53,006 bases of DNA from an uncultured Clostridia bacterium. GTDB lineage: Bacteria > Bacillota > Clostridia > Oscillospirales > Acutalibacteraceae. Shown piece by piece: positions 17,258-24,695 of this stretch (position 1 is its first letter; the number at the start of each line of letters is the position of its first letter). A program made the position numbers and the translations under genes. The notes below the pieces were generated by a model. The model did no database searches. It saw nothing but the letters and a program-made list of their open reading frames with translations, and was not told the origin of the DNA. The stretch lies in assembly GCA_937912175.1 (NCBI GenBank), contig CALDOU010000034.1, positions 1 to 53,006 of the forward strand, given 5' to 3'.

Positions 17258-17926
17258 TTGAACATGAAAAAAATTATACAAATGATGGAATATTGCGGAA
17301 TGTCTTATAGCGAAAATCAACCTGAAATTCGTGGGGAAAAATTAATTTATATTAATGATAAAATTACGGATATTCAATGTTTTTTAAGAATAAAAGGTTT
17401 TGATTTGGTTATTACATTTAGGGGCTCGGATTCAAAAAAAGATTTTAAAACAGATGCTAAGTTTTGGAAATCGGTAGTTCCATATAATAATTTTTCCTCT
17501 GAAATAAGAGTTCATTCGGGATTTATAAGCACATATAAATCGCCGAACGTAAGAAAAGAAATTCATAAATTTGTCGATAACAATATTCAAAATGTTTATC
17601 TTACGGGTCATTCTTACGGTGCGGCGTTGGCAATTTTATGTGCTGTGGATTTGGAATATAATTTTCCAAATAAAAATTATGAAGTTATAGTTTTTGGATG
17701 CCCTCGCGTGGGAAATAAAGCATTTAAAAAATCTTATAATTTAAGAGTTTTTAAAACTTTAAGGGTTGAAAATAGGAAAGATATTGTTTCTAAAATTCCG
17801 TTTGCATTTTTAGGATACAGGCATGTAGGCGCAAAATTAAAGATTGGAAAAAGTAATATTTTCCAACCTTACTCAATGAAATCACATATGTTACAGGAGT
17901 ATTATTCAAATATATGGGGTGTTTAA
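17258..17926 (+). CDS. Class 3 lipase-like alpha/beta hydrolase
   Basis: 222-residue intracellular-looking hydrolase (no signal peptide). The fungal-type Lipase_3 core is complete: oxyanion region VITFRGSDSKKDF (about 50), nucleophile elbow VYLTGHSYGAALA (Ser about 120), catalytic Asp in VENRKDIVSK (about 175) and His in GYRHVG (about 188). The family cleaves esters of acylglycerols or other lipids; the substrate here is unknown. TTG 17258 is favoured over ATG 17264 because GTGAGGTGA at 17242-17250 is well placed for it. The gene stands alone behind a structured leader and converges with rarA. Confidence 0.82.
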   Translation: MNMKKIIQMMEYCGMSYSENQPEIRGEKLIYINDKITDIQCFLRIKGFDLVITFRGSDSKKDFKTDAKFWKSVVPYNNFSSEIRVHSGFISTYKSPNVRKEIHKFVDNNIQNVYLTGHSYGAALAILCAVDLEYNFPNKNYEVIVFGCPRVGNKAFKKSYNLRVFKTLRVENRKDIVSKIPFAFLGYRHVGAKLKIGKSNIFQPYSMKSHMLQEYYSNIWGV

Positions 17927-17991
17927 AAGTTTTTATAATGTTTTTATTTGGCATTCTGATTTTATGTTTATTATTGGGCTTGGTGTTGTTT

Positions 17992-19272
17992 TTAAAATTT
18001 ATTGTTTGTTGTCTGTTCCCAATATTTTTGGAAGGCGGCTTCGTTTTTATTTGCTTGGGGATAGTAGTATTTTTTGTTTTTTATTTCTGTAGGTAAGTAC
18101 TGTTGATTTATCCAGTGATTTTTATAATCATGTGGGTATAAATAAACGTTGTTTTGTGGATTTTGTTTTTCGTTGTCGCCGTCACAATGAACATTTTGCA
18201 GGTGTCTTGGAACAGGGTATATATTTCCTTTTTTTAAGTCTTTCATTGCGGTACTGATTGCTTTATATGCTGAATTTGATTTAGGCGACATTGCTACCAT
18301 TATTACAGCGTCGGCTAAAGGGATTCGAGCTTCCGGAAGCCCTACTTGAAGCGCCATGTCAGTTAGTGATTTTACAATCGGTAATATATTTGGATATGCG
18401 AGCCCGACATCTTCGCAAGCGCAAACCGAAAGCCTGCGACATACATTTATTAATTCTCCCGCTTCTAAAAGTCGCGCCAAATAATAAATGGAAGCGTGAG
18501 GGTCGGAGCCCCTTAATGATTTTTGAAAAGCTGATAAAAGATCAAAATGGTCATCACCGGTTTTGTTGTAACCGGAAAATGAGTTTTCTTCCAGCTTATT
18601 TAAAATTTCTTCGTTTACCAAACTTACTTTATTATTTTTAGGTTTTGAAGAAATATAAAGCATTTCTAAAATGTTGAGTGCTTTTCGTACATCCCCGAAA
18701 GCCAATGAGGAGATTCTGTTTATTATATTATCCGAAATTTTAATTTTAACGTTATTTTCTTTTTCTAAAAAGGTTATTGCTCTTAAAATTGCTTTGTTTA
18801 TTTCGTCTTGTGGCACAGGTTTAAATTCAAATACTTGTGAGCGGCTGAGAAGAGCTCCGTAAATATAAAAATAAGGATTTTCGGTAGTGGAGGCAATAAG
18901 TGTGATTTTACCGTTTTCCATAAAGTCCAATAATGATTGCTGTTGCTTTTTATTAAAATACTGTATTTCATCGAGGTATAGCAAAACGCCGTTTGGTGCG
19001 GTTATTGGATTGATTTCCGCAATTATGTTTTTTATATCCGACAAGGATGCAGTGGTGGCATTTAATTTAAAAAATCTTTTATTGGATTGTTTGGAAATAA
19101 TTTGAGCAGTTGTTGTTTTTCCTGTACCCGGAGGGCCGTAAAATATCATATTGGGAATAATCGAAGAGCCGATTAAGTTCTCCAAAAAATCATTTCCTCC
19201 GAAAATATGCTTTTGCCCTACAATTTCGCTTAGGTTTTGCGGTCTTAATCTTTCAGCCAATGGTGAAACCAT
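17992..19272 (-). CDS. rarA: Replication-associated recombination protein RarA (MgsA)
   Basis: 426-residue AAA+ clamp-loader-like ATPase acting at stalled replication forks. It has the opening PLAERLRPQNLSEIVGQ, Walker A GPPGTGKTT (about 45-53), Walker B LYLDEIQYFNKKQQ (about 99-112) and sensor 1 STTENPYF. The family-specific C-terminal part follows: GSDPHASIYYLARLLEAGE, CACEDVGLAYP and YLYPHDYKNHWINQQYLP. Complete. It is transcribed from the minus strand, convergent with the lipase gene, with 65 bases between stops and no clear terminator hairpin. A 60-residue hydrophobic ORF on the opposite strand over its 3' end was rejected. Confidence 0.95.
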   Translation of the reverse strand: MVSPLAERLRPQNLSEIVGQKHIFGGNDFLENLIGSSIIPNMIFYGPPGTGKTTTAQIISKQSNKRFFKLNATTASLSDIKNIIAEINPITAPNGVLLYLDEIQYFNKKQQQSLLDFMENGKITLIASTTENPYFYIYGALLSRSQVFEFKPVPQDEINKAILRAITFLEKENNVKIKISDNIINRISSLAFGDVRKALNILEMLYISSKPKNNKVSLVNEEILNKLEENSFSGYNKTGDDHFDLLSAFQKSLRGSDPHASIYYLARLLEAGELINVCRRLSVCACEDVGLAYPNILPIVKSLTDMALQVGLPEARIPLADAVIMVAMSPKSNSAYKAISTAMKDLKKGNIYPVPRHLQNVHCDGDNEKQNPQNNVYLYPHDYKNHWINQQYLPTEIKNKKYYYPQANKNEAAFQKYWEQTTNNKF

Positions 19273-19409
19273 AATATTTGTGACTCCATTTAATTTAAAT
19301 TTAGTTTACATACTTTTTTTAATATATTATAATATATTCGAAAAAAAAATAAAAATAAAAGCATGAAAATGTAGTTTTATGCAAATATCAGAAGGGATGT
19401 TTTTAATTA

Positions 19410-19709
19410 ATGGTCGAATGGTTTAATTCAGTTATTGCATGGTTTGCCGCTTCTCCTTGGAATATTTTATCTGTAGTGATGTCAGGTATAGCGTTTTTGG
19501 GGACCGTAATGAATGCCGAAAGAAATAAAATCGGTTTTATTTTTTGGCTTATTTCTAATTTGTATATGAGCATAAGGTTTTATATGATTGGGGAATATGC
19601 TCAATGTGTGTTGTTTTTTGCTTATTTTGTATTGGCAATACGTGGAATATTTGCCTGGACAAAAAAAGAAAAAGAAGAAGTTTCAAAAACAGTTTCTCAA
19701 GAAATTTAA
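19410..19709 (+). CDS. Three-helix PnuC/SemiSWEET-like membrane protein
   Basis: 99-residue protein with about three membrane helices (residues about 16-34, 40-58 and 63-83) and a charged cytoplasmic tail rich in Lys and Glu. The pattern of a helix, a short NAERNKIGFIFW turn, NLYMSIRFY and a third helix ending IRGIFAWTKK resembles short proteins annotated as NMN-transporter (PnuC)-like, which would act as oligomers. Substrate unknown. queH begins 12 bases after its stop, so the two are very likely cotranscribed; this makes a queuosine precursor one candidate substrate (inference). Confidence 0.6.
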   Translation: MVEWFNSVIAWFAASPWNILSVVMSGIAFLGTVMNAERNKIGFIFWLISNLYMSIRFYMIGEYAQCVLFFAYFVLAIRGIFAWTKKEKEEVSKTVSQEI

Positions 19710-19721
19710 GGAAAATATTTT

Positions 19722-20258
19722 ATGGAAATACTTTTACATACCTGTTGTGCTCCGTGTTCGGTTAAATGCATTGACGAATTGGAAAAAGAGAATATAACTC
19801 CTGTATTGTTTTGGTATAACCCAAATATTCACCCTTATATGGAGTATAAGTCACGAAGAGAAACTTTAGCTGGATATGCAAAAACAAAAAATTTGGATAT
19901 TGTTTTAAAAGACGAGTACGGGCTGCAAAGCTTTATAAGAGGGATTTATCCCGATTTTAATAATCGGTGTGAATATTGTTACAGAATTCGCCTTGAAGAA
20001 ACCGCAAAATATGCTGCCGAAAATGGATACAGAGCGTTTTCAACTACATTACTTATCAGCCCCTACCAAAAGCATGATTTGATAATAGAAGTTTCAAAAG
20101 AAATGAGCAAGAAATACAAAGTGGAGTTTTTGTATCGAGATTTCAGACCGTATTTTAGAGAAGGTCAAAAAATGGCTCGTGAAATGAATATGTATATGCA
20201 AAAGTATTGCGGATGTATTTTTAGTGAAGAAGAAAGATATTTAAACCGTAACAGATAA
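19722..20258 (+). CDS. queH: Epoxyqueuosine reductase QueH
   Basis: 178-residue member of the former DUF208 family that reduces epoxyqueuosine to queuosine in tRNA, the non-homologous replacement of the cobalamin enzyme QueG. The Cys pattern for its Fe-S and metal site is complete: HTCCAPCS (about 6-13), CEYCYRIRL (about 84-92) and CGCIFSEEERY near the end (about 164-174), together with STTLLISPYQKHD (about 107). No other queuosine gene is in the window. Start ATG 19722 lies behind AAGGAAA-type sequence overlapping the preceding gene's end. Confidence 0.93.
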   Translation: MEILLHTCCAPCSVKCIDELEKENITPVLFWYNPNIHPYMEYKSRRETLAGYAKTKNLDIVLKDEYGLQSFIRGIYPDFNNRCEYCYRIRLEETAKYAAENGYRAFSTTLLISPYQKHDLIIEVSKEMSKKYKVEFLYRDFRPYFREGQKMAREMNMYMQKYCGCIFSEEERYLNRNR

Positions 20259-20324
20259 TATATGATTTTATTTTGAAAAATTAGTGAGAGTGATTTGTAG
20301 TTGGTAGGGGAATATTCGAGATAT

Positions 20325-20356
20325 AAAAAATCCAATAGAAATATTGGTTTTTTTAT
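20325..20356 (+). terminator. Terminator after queH
   Basis: CCAATA (20332-20337), GAAA tetraloop, TATTGG (20342-20347), flanked by an A-run before and a T-run after, so it may work in both directions. Confidence 0.75.
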
Positions 20357-20721
20357 TTTACTTTTAAATAGTATATCAACATATAGCGGCGTTATTGTTA
20401 AGAAATATACTTTTGAATAATTTTTGATTACGAGGCACCATAATTCTAAATATTAAAGTGAGTAGTGTGAAAATTTTTAATTATTTATTTAATTATACTT
20501 GTTTTTTTGTGCTTTTGTGTTAGAATAAATATGAAATTAACAAAGCAGATGTGGTTAAAGTTTAAAAGTTAGGTCAATAATATTTTGGTGTTCTTGTTAA
20601 ACGGTCCAGTTAATTTTCATCAAACTTTATTAAATGTGTTTTTTGAGAATAAGGTATGTTGGTTATATAGATTAACTTTTCAATATAAATAATTTAAATG
20701 TAAAGGAAAGAAGGTAAAATA
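20357..20721 (+). promoter_or_regulatory. Gene-free stretch holding the promoter of the surface-protein gene
   Basis: The only clear element is a promoter, TTGTTT at 20499-20504, 16-base spacer, TAGAAT at 20521-20526 with TG at 20518-20519. It implies a leader of about 190 bases. No ORF with a ribosome binding site, known riboswitch core or strong hairpin was recognised. The length of the leader suggests post-transcriptional control. Confidence 0.45.
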
Positions 20722-21522
20722 ATGAAATTGAAAAAAATAACAGCAGCATTATTAATTTTTGCAATGATGTTTTGTTTAATGCCTATAGGTTTTTTTGCGA
20801 CTGAGACCACTGAATTACCCGAAGATAAAAGCGGCGGAGATGCCGTGGTTGCCTGTACTCATGCAAATAAATTCAAAGTTGATTTTTCTCCTTCAACCTG
20901 CACAAAAGAAGGATGTCGACTACATTATGAGTGTTCTGATTGCGGACAATTATTTGAAGAGGATGGGGTTACCGAAACTACCATAAAGAATTTAACAATG
21001 TCGCCTTTGTATCATTTAGTTTTAGAATCTGTAATAGAAAATGTGATTTTACCGACATGTACAAAGAATGGAAGTCATGATGAGGTTAAATATTGTTCCA
21101 GATGTTCCGAAAAACTATCTATAGAAACTGTAATGGATGCAGAAGCAATGGGTCATACTCCGGGAGAAGCCTTAATAGAAAATGTGATTTTACCGACATG
21201 TACAAAGAATGGAAGTCACGATGAAGTTGTATATTGTCAAGTATGTCATGAAGAATTGTCCAGAATAAAAAAGATAGATAAAGCAATGGCTCGTAAAGAA
21301 AAAGTACCTGCAATAGAAAATACAGTTTATTCAGTACATACAGATGATGAAAAAGATGAAGAAAATCTAATTTTGCCGGCATATAATTCAAAGTTTTTCA
21401 ATGTTCTTAAAACAGGTGATGAAAGCAATTTGGAATTATGGCAGTTTATATTTGCGGTTTCAGGAATTTTGTTTGTTGTAGCATTGGGTTATAAAATAAA
21501 AAGATTAAGGAAAAGTTGTTAG
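20722..21522 (+). CDS. Secreted surface protein with Cys-pair repeats and a sortase-type C-terminus
   Basis: 266 residues. The signal peptide covers about 1-26 (basic start, hydrophobic core, cleavage near FFATE). The exported part has three copies of a 45-50-residue module with a CxxC pair, of the kind ending YCSRCSEKLS or YCQVCHEELS, found in many clostridial surface proteins. Two copies share 19 identical residues and nearly identical DNA. The C-terminus has KTGDES, a hydrophobic helix of about 20 residues and a basic tail (KIKRLRKSC), the layout of a sortase substrate; the motif reads VLKTGD where LPKTG or VPKTGD is typical, so anchoring is likely but not certain. Function unknown; adhesion or wall structure is a guess. 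AAGGAAAGAAGG precedes ATG 20722. Confidence 0.75.
   Translation: MKLKKITAALLIFAMMFCLMPIGFFATETTELPEDKSGGDAVVACTHANKFKVDFSPSTCTKEGCRLHYECSDCGQLFEEDGVTETTIKNLTMSPLYHLVLESVIENVILPTCTKNGSHDEVKYCSRCSEKLSIETVMDAEAMGHTPGEALIENVILPTCTKNGSHDEVVYCQVCHEELSRIKKIDKAMARKEKVPAIENTVYSVHTDDEKDEENLILPAYNSKFFNVLKTGDESNLELWQFIFAVSGILFVVALGYKIKRLRKSC
21032..21228 (+). repeat. Two near-identical 56-bp repeats inside the surface-protein gene
   Basis: Bases 21032-21087 and 21173-21228 differ at only two positions (both silent transitions), with a period of 141 bases (47 codons). Sequence on either side diverges sharply, which points to recent duplication or gene conversion limited to this core. Confidence 0.85.
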
Positions 21523-21596
21523 ACTTAATATTGGTTTATACTCTTAAATATGATGGGGCAAATTAATAAGATGGGTTTATATTTAATAAGAATTAG

Positions 21597-21630
21597 AAAA
21601 AAGCTTTTGAGTTTTTCAAAAGCTTTTTTA
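21597..21630. terminator. Terminator, probably bidirectional
   Basis: A 14-base arm AAAAAAGCTTTTGA pairs with TCAAAAGCTTTTTT over a short T-rich loop. It can serve the surface-protein gene on the plus strand and ireB on the minus strand. Confidence 0.85.
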
Positions 21631-21679
21631 CATAAAATAATTACTTGGTTTTATAGAATTTCAGAAATCAGTCTTTAAA

Positions 21680-21940
21680 TTAATTGCTAAGGTAAAATTT
21701 TATTAAAATTTTCAAAAGTTCATATCTATCAAGTTTTTGTATGATATTTCTTGCATTGTTGTGAGTTGTAATATATGTAGGATCACCGGAAATAATGTAG
21801 CCCGCTATTTGATTTATTGGGTTATATCCGTTCTCTAAAAGAGCGTCATATATTAAAGTAAGATTGTTTTTGATGTTTGGTTCGTTGTCACTTCCCAATG
21901 AAAACGTTAGGGTTTTATCATAGATATTATCATCGTACAT
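21680..21940 (-). CDS. ireB: IreB-family regulatory phosphoprotein
   Basis: 86-residue protein matching IreB/YrzL, a cytosolic protein phosphorylated by the PASTA-domain Ser/Thr kinase (IreK/PrkC type) and affecting cephalosporin tolerance in enterococci. The strongly conserved block is GYNPINQIAGYIISGDPTYI (about 38-57), followed by HNNARNIIQKLDRYELLK. The usual phospho-Thr region near the start reads YDKTLTFSLG. ATG 21940 is chosen over a longer ORF because GAGGTG sits just before it. It follows aroQ by 78 bases on the same strand. Confidence 0.9.
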   Translation of the reverse strand: MYDDNIYDKTLTFSLGSDNEPNIKNNLTLIYDALLENGYNPINQIAGYIISGDPTYITTHNNARNIIQKLDRYELLKILIKFYLSN

Positions 21941-22018
21941 TTTTTTCACCTCATAATATTTTACGACCTTACACCTTAAATAATATAATAAATTTAAATT
22001 AAATTTCAAGACTAAAAT

Positions 22019-22456
22019 TTAAAGTAATTCTTTTAAAGCTTCTAAGGCCAGAAAATAACTGTTTTTTCCAAAACCTGTAATTTGTCCCACACATACTTCG
22101 GAAATTACGGAATTTCTTCTGAAATCTTCCCTTGCAAAAATATTTGTCATATTTGTTTCTATAAACGGCACTTTAACGAAAGAAATAGCGTCTCTGAGTG
22201 CATAACTGTAATGAGAAAGAGCACCCGCATTTATGATATATCCGTCATACTTTTCTTTTGATTGATGAATTTTATCTATTAATGCACCTTCCCAGTTTGA
22301 TTGAAAGACTTCACAATTCATTCCCAAACTTTCTGCTTTGGAAATTATTTGACTTTTAATGCTTTCGGCGGTTTCTTCGCCGTAAATTCCTTTTTCCCTT
22401 ATGCCGGTCATATTAAGATTTGGACCTAAAAGAATAATAACATTTTTGTTTCTCAC
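22019..22456 (-). CDS. aroQ: Type II 3-dehydroquinate dehydratase homologue with an altered catalytic His
   Basis: 145-residue flavodoxin-like subunit of the AroQ family, which dehydrates 3-dehydroquinate in the shikimate pathway. Conserved: GPNLNMTG and Arg-Glu before IYG (catalytic Arg and Tyr), FQSNWEGALID, NAGALSHYSYALRDA (Asn and His) and AREDFRRNS. However, the block normally VEVHLSN reads IETNMTN, so the His that protonates the leaving hydroxyl is Asn, and NPGA is NAGA. The enzyme may be slow, altered in specificity or non-catalytic. GTG 22456 follows AAGGGTGA. It lies between yqeG and ireB, probably one transcript. Confidence 0.85.
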   Translation of the reverse strand: MRNKNVIILLGPNLNMTGIREKGIYGEETAESIKSQIISKAESLGMNCEVFQSNWEGALIDKIHQSKEKYDGYIINAGALSHYSYALRDAISFVKVPFIETNMTNIFAREDFRRNSVISEVCVGQITGFGKNSYFLALEALKELL

Positions 22457-22505
22457 AAAATCACCCTTTTCCTTTATTTATGTTAAAAAATTAATATAAA
22501 AACAT

Positions 22506-23018
22506 TTATAAATTTATTTTTAAATCGGTTGATAATTTTATTTTTTTTCTTAAAGGCTTTTCACATTTTCGCTTAATCTTTAGTAATGTGGTTTTGCTTG
22601 GACTTACGGGTTCCACAAGAACAGAACGAATATTTAAAAAGTTTGCTCCTACTATATCCGTGAAAATTTGATCGCCTATTACTAAAACTTTTTCCGGAGG
22701 TACCGATAATGTTTTTATAGCTTTTTTAAAACCGTATGTCAATGGTTTAAGACTCATATATATATATTGAATGTTTAATATTTTGGCAAAATCCGAAACT
22801 CTTTTTTTGAAATTATTGGAAACTATGATTATTTTTATCCCGCCGTTTTTTAATGTTTCTATCCATTCGATGATTTCCTTATCCGGAGTAGGGTGCTTAT
22901 GCGGTACTAATGTATCATCTATATCCAGTATTATAGCTTCGAAATTATTTGATTTAAGAAAATTTATATCTATATCCAATACTTTTGCGGTAAAATATGT
23001 TGGTTTGAAAAGGGTCAT
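22506..23018 (-). CDS. yqeG: YqeG-family HAD (class IIIA) phosphatase
   Basis: 170-residue HAD-fold hydrolase of the YqeG type. Motif I is LDIDDTLVPH (about 28-37, nucleophile Asp and acid Asp), motif II IIIVSNN (about 66), and motifs III/IV are the Lys in LKPLTYG and GDQIFTDIVGAN (about 115-126). YqeG in Bacillus adjoins yqeH and aroE; in many bacteria the family acts on lipid phosphates such as phosphatidylglycerophosphate, so a role in phospholipid synthesis is possible. ATG 23018 follows AAAGGAG; the open frame extends upstream without a good start. Confidence 0.88.
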   Translation of the reverse strand: MTLFKPTYFTAKVLDIDINFLKSNNFEAIILDIDDTLVPHKHPTPDKEIIEWIETLKNGGIKIIIVSNNFKKRVSDFAKILNIQYIYMSLKPLTYGFKKAIKTLSVPPEKVLVIGDQIFTDIVGANFLNIRSVLVEPVSPSKTTLLKIKRKCEKPLRKKIKLSTDLKINL

Positions 23019-23074
23019 TTTGCGCTCCTTTGAATTGTTTGTGAATTTTTTAATAATTATTACTATATACAATG

Positions 23075-23104
23075 CCCCCTCACGCATTACACATGCCGAG
23101 GGGG
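23075..23104 (-). other. GC-rich hairpin between rpsU and yqeG
   Basis: CCCCCTC (23075-23081) pairs with GAGGGGG (23098-23104), with an inner GCAT/ATGC pairing. It is strikingly GC-rich for this DNA but lacks a T-run on either strand. It may be a processing site or pause that separates rpsU from downstream genes. Confidence 0.5.
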
Positions 23105-23132
23105 TAAAATCCATATTAACGGGTTGCTCGAA

Positions 23133-23384
23133 TTACCATTTGTTAATTCCAAATTTGCCCATTTTCTTATGTTTGCGAGCTTCTTTGGATTTTTTCTTTC
23201 TTTTTACGGAGGGTTTATCGTATGCTTCTCTTTTTCTTACTTCGGAAATTATTCCGGAGCTTTGTCTTTTAAAGCGTCTTAGCGCAGCTTCCAAAGATTC
23301 AAACTTTTTGTTTGGTTTTTCTTCATTTTCCGCAGGCTTAACTTCTTCAGTATTAACATCTTGTGTTTTAATTTCCTCGGCCAC
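23133..23384 (-). CDS. rpsU: 30S ribosomal protein S21 with acidic N-terminal extension
   Basis: 83 residues. The S21 core is clear: FESLEAALRRFKRQSSG, then SEVRKREAYDKPSVKRKKKS. It is preceded by about 26 acidic, Pro-containing residues (rich in Glu, Lys and Asn) and followed by a basic tail ending GKFGINKW, against a usual total of 57-60. S21 binds the 30S platform near the anti-Shine-Dalgarno and promotes initiation. GTG 23384 is supported by AGGAGGG just upstream and no internal start is apparent, so the extension looks genuine. Confidence 0.88.
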   Translation of the reverse strand: MAEEIKTQDVNTEEVKPAENEEKPNKKFESLEAALRRFKRQSSGIISEVRKREAYDKPSVKRKKKSKEARKHKKMGKFGINKW

Positions 23385-23454
23385 TTGCTTCCCTCCTATC
23401 TGTTTTTATTCATGACTTTATATAACTTAATGCCATGAAAAATATACATCCGAT

Positions 23455-23484
23455 ATTATACATTATTTTGTATTTTGTTGTCAA
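23455..23484 (-). promoter_or_regulatory. Promoter for rpsU
   Basis: On the minus strand TTGACA (complement of 23479-23484), 18-base spacer, TATAAT (complement of 23455-23460). Consensus boxes fit a highly expressed ribosomal gene. Confidence 0.8.
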
Positions 23485-23589
23485 GATATACTGTTTTTAT
23501 TTTTAAAAATAATTTTAGACGCAGAATTTTAGTATGTTTATGTGATTTCACAATATTAGCTGGCTTTAAATATATAATAAATAAATCTA

Positions 23590-23618
23590 TTTACATAATT
23601 TTTTGAAAACTTTATAAT
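23590..23618 (+). promoter_or_regulatory. Promoter for the polysaccharide locus
   Basis: TTTACA 23590-23595, 17-base spacer, TATAAT 23613-23618. It lies 47 bases before the first glycosyltransferase start and is the only good promoter seen ahead of the run of closely spaced genes to 35586. Confidence 0.7.
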
Positions 23619-23664
23619 TAATTTACTTTATAAAAATATATAAATTAATTTTACGGAGAATTTC

Positions 23665-24675
23665 ATGAGTTTTGATAAAGTTTCGGTAGTAATACCTGTT
23701 TTAAATGAGGAAAAATATATAAATGAATGTTTAAATTCACTTTTAAGGCAAGATTATCCTCAAGAATTTTTGGAAATTATACTTGTTGACGGAAATTCTG
23801 AAGATAAAACTTTAGATGTTATTAATGAGTATAGGAAAAAATATGATTTTATAAAATTGTTGAATAACCCGAATAAAACAGTACAATACGCTTTAAATAT
23901 CGGAATTAATAATTCCACTGGAAAATATATAGTTCGTATGGATGCTCATGCTTGGTATGCGGAGGACTATATTTCAAAATGTATAGAATATTTAAAAATT
24001 ACAAAAGCAGCGAACGTAGGCGGAACCACTGTGGTAAAAGGGAAAAATGCTACTCAAAAAATAGTGGCCGCGGCGTATAATTCACCGTTTGCACTGGGCG
24101 GGAGTAAACATTATAAAGAAAATTATGAAGGTTTTGCCGATACGGTTGCTTGGGGCTCATTTGAAAGACAGTATTTAATTGATATCGGAATGTATGATGA
24201 ACGATTGCCCAGAAGTGAAGACGATGATTTGAATTTCAGAATTACGGAAAAAGGTGATAAAATTTTTGTTACCCCTAAAATAAGGAGTGTTTATTATCCG
24301 AAAGACAGTTTTTCAAAACTTTTCAAACAATATTTTGAATATGGAAAATGGAAAGTAGCTGTTATTAAAAAACACCACAAGCCTTCAAGAATAGCACATT
24401 TAATTCCTATGGCTTTTGTTGCATTTTTAGTGTTTTTGTTGTTGCTTTTTGCCGCTGATCTTTTTTTGCCGATTCCTAAATTTGTGTTGGGATTTTTTAT
24501 CGGAATTTTAGCTTTATATTTTTTACTTAATTTGTGCTTTTCTTGTATAAATAAATATGCGGTCGGTATAATAAATAAACTTAAATTGGTGTGGGCGCAT
24601 TTGGTTATTCATATTTCTTACGGTTTAGGTTTTTGGAGTGGCATATTTAAATTTTTAAGTACTGATTTTAATTAA
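23665..24675 (+). CDS. Family 2 glycosyltransferase, ExoA-like, membrane-anchored
   Basis: 336 residues. A GT-A domain opens with VSVVIPVLNEEKYINECL (about 6-23), VDGNSEDKT (about 40) and the acidic metal motif RMDAHAWY (about 91-98). The acceptor-side acidic motif SEDDDLNFR (about 183) follows. Two or three C-terminal membrane helices (about 249-310) anchor it on the inner face of the membrane. This layout matches ExoA-type enzymes adding a sugar to a lipid-linked intermediate. First gene of the locus, directly behind its promoter; ACGGAG precedes ATG 23665. Sugar specificity cannot be read. Confidence 0.85.
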   Translation: MSFDKVSVVIPVLNEEKYINECLNSLLRQDYPQEFLEIILVDGNSEDKTLDVINEYRKKYDFIKLLNNPNKTVQYALNIGINNSTGKYIVRMDAHAWYAEDYISKCIEYLKITKAANVGGTTVVKGKNATQKIVAAAYNSPFALGGSKHYKENYEGFADTVAWGSFERQYLIDIGMYDERLPRSEDDDLNFRITEKGDKIFVTPKIRSVYYPKDSFSKLFKQYFEYGKWKVAVIKKHHKPSRIAHLIPMAFVAFLVFLLLLFAADLFLPIPKFVLGFFIGILALYFLLNLCFSCINKYAVGIINKLKLVWAHLVIHISYGLGFWSGIFKFLSTDFN

Positions 24676-24695
24676 TTTTAAGGTGGTCTTTAGTA

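Noticed and set aside
17914..18096. 60-residue very hydrophobic plus-strand ORF after the lipase gene
   Set aside because: It overlaps both the lipase end and the antisense 3' end of rarA, has no ribosome binding site at its start, and its Phe/Leu-rich composition is what antisense reading of AT-rich DNA produces.
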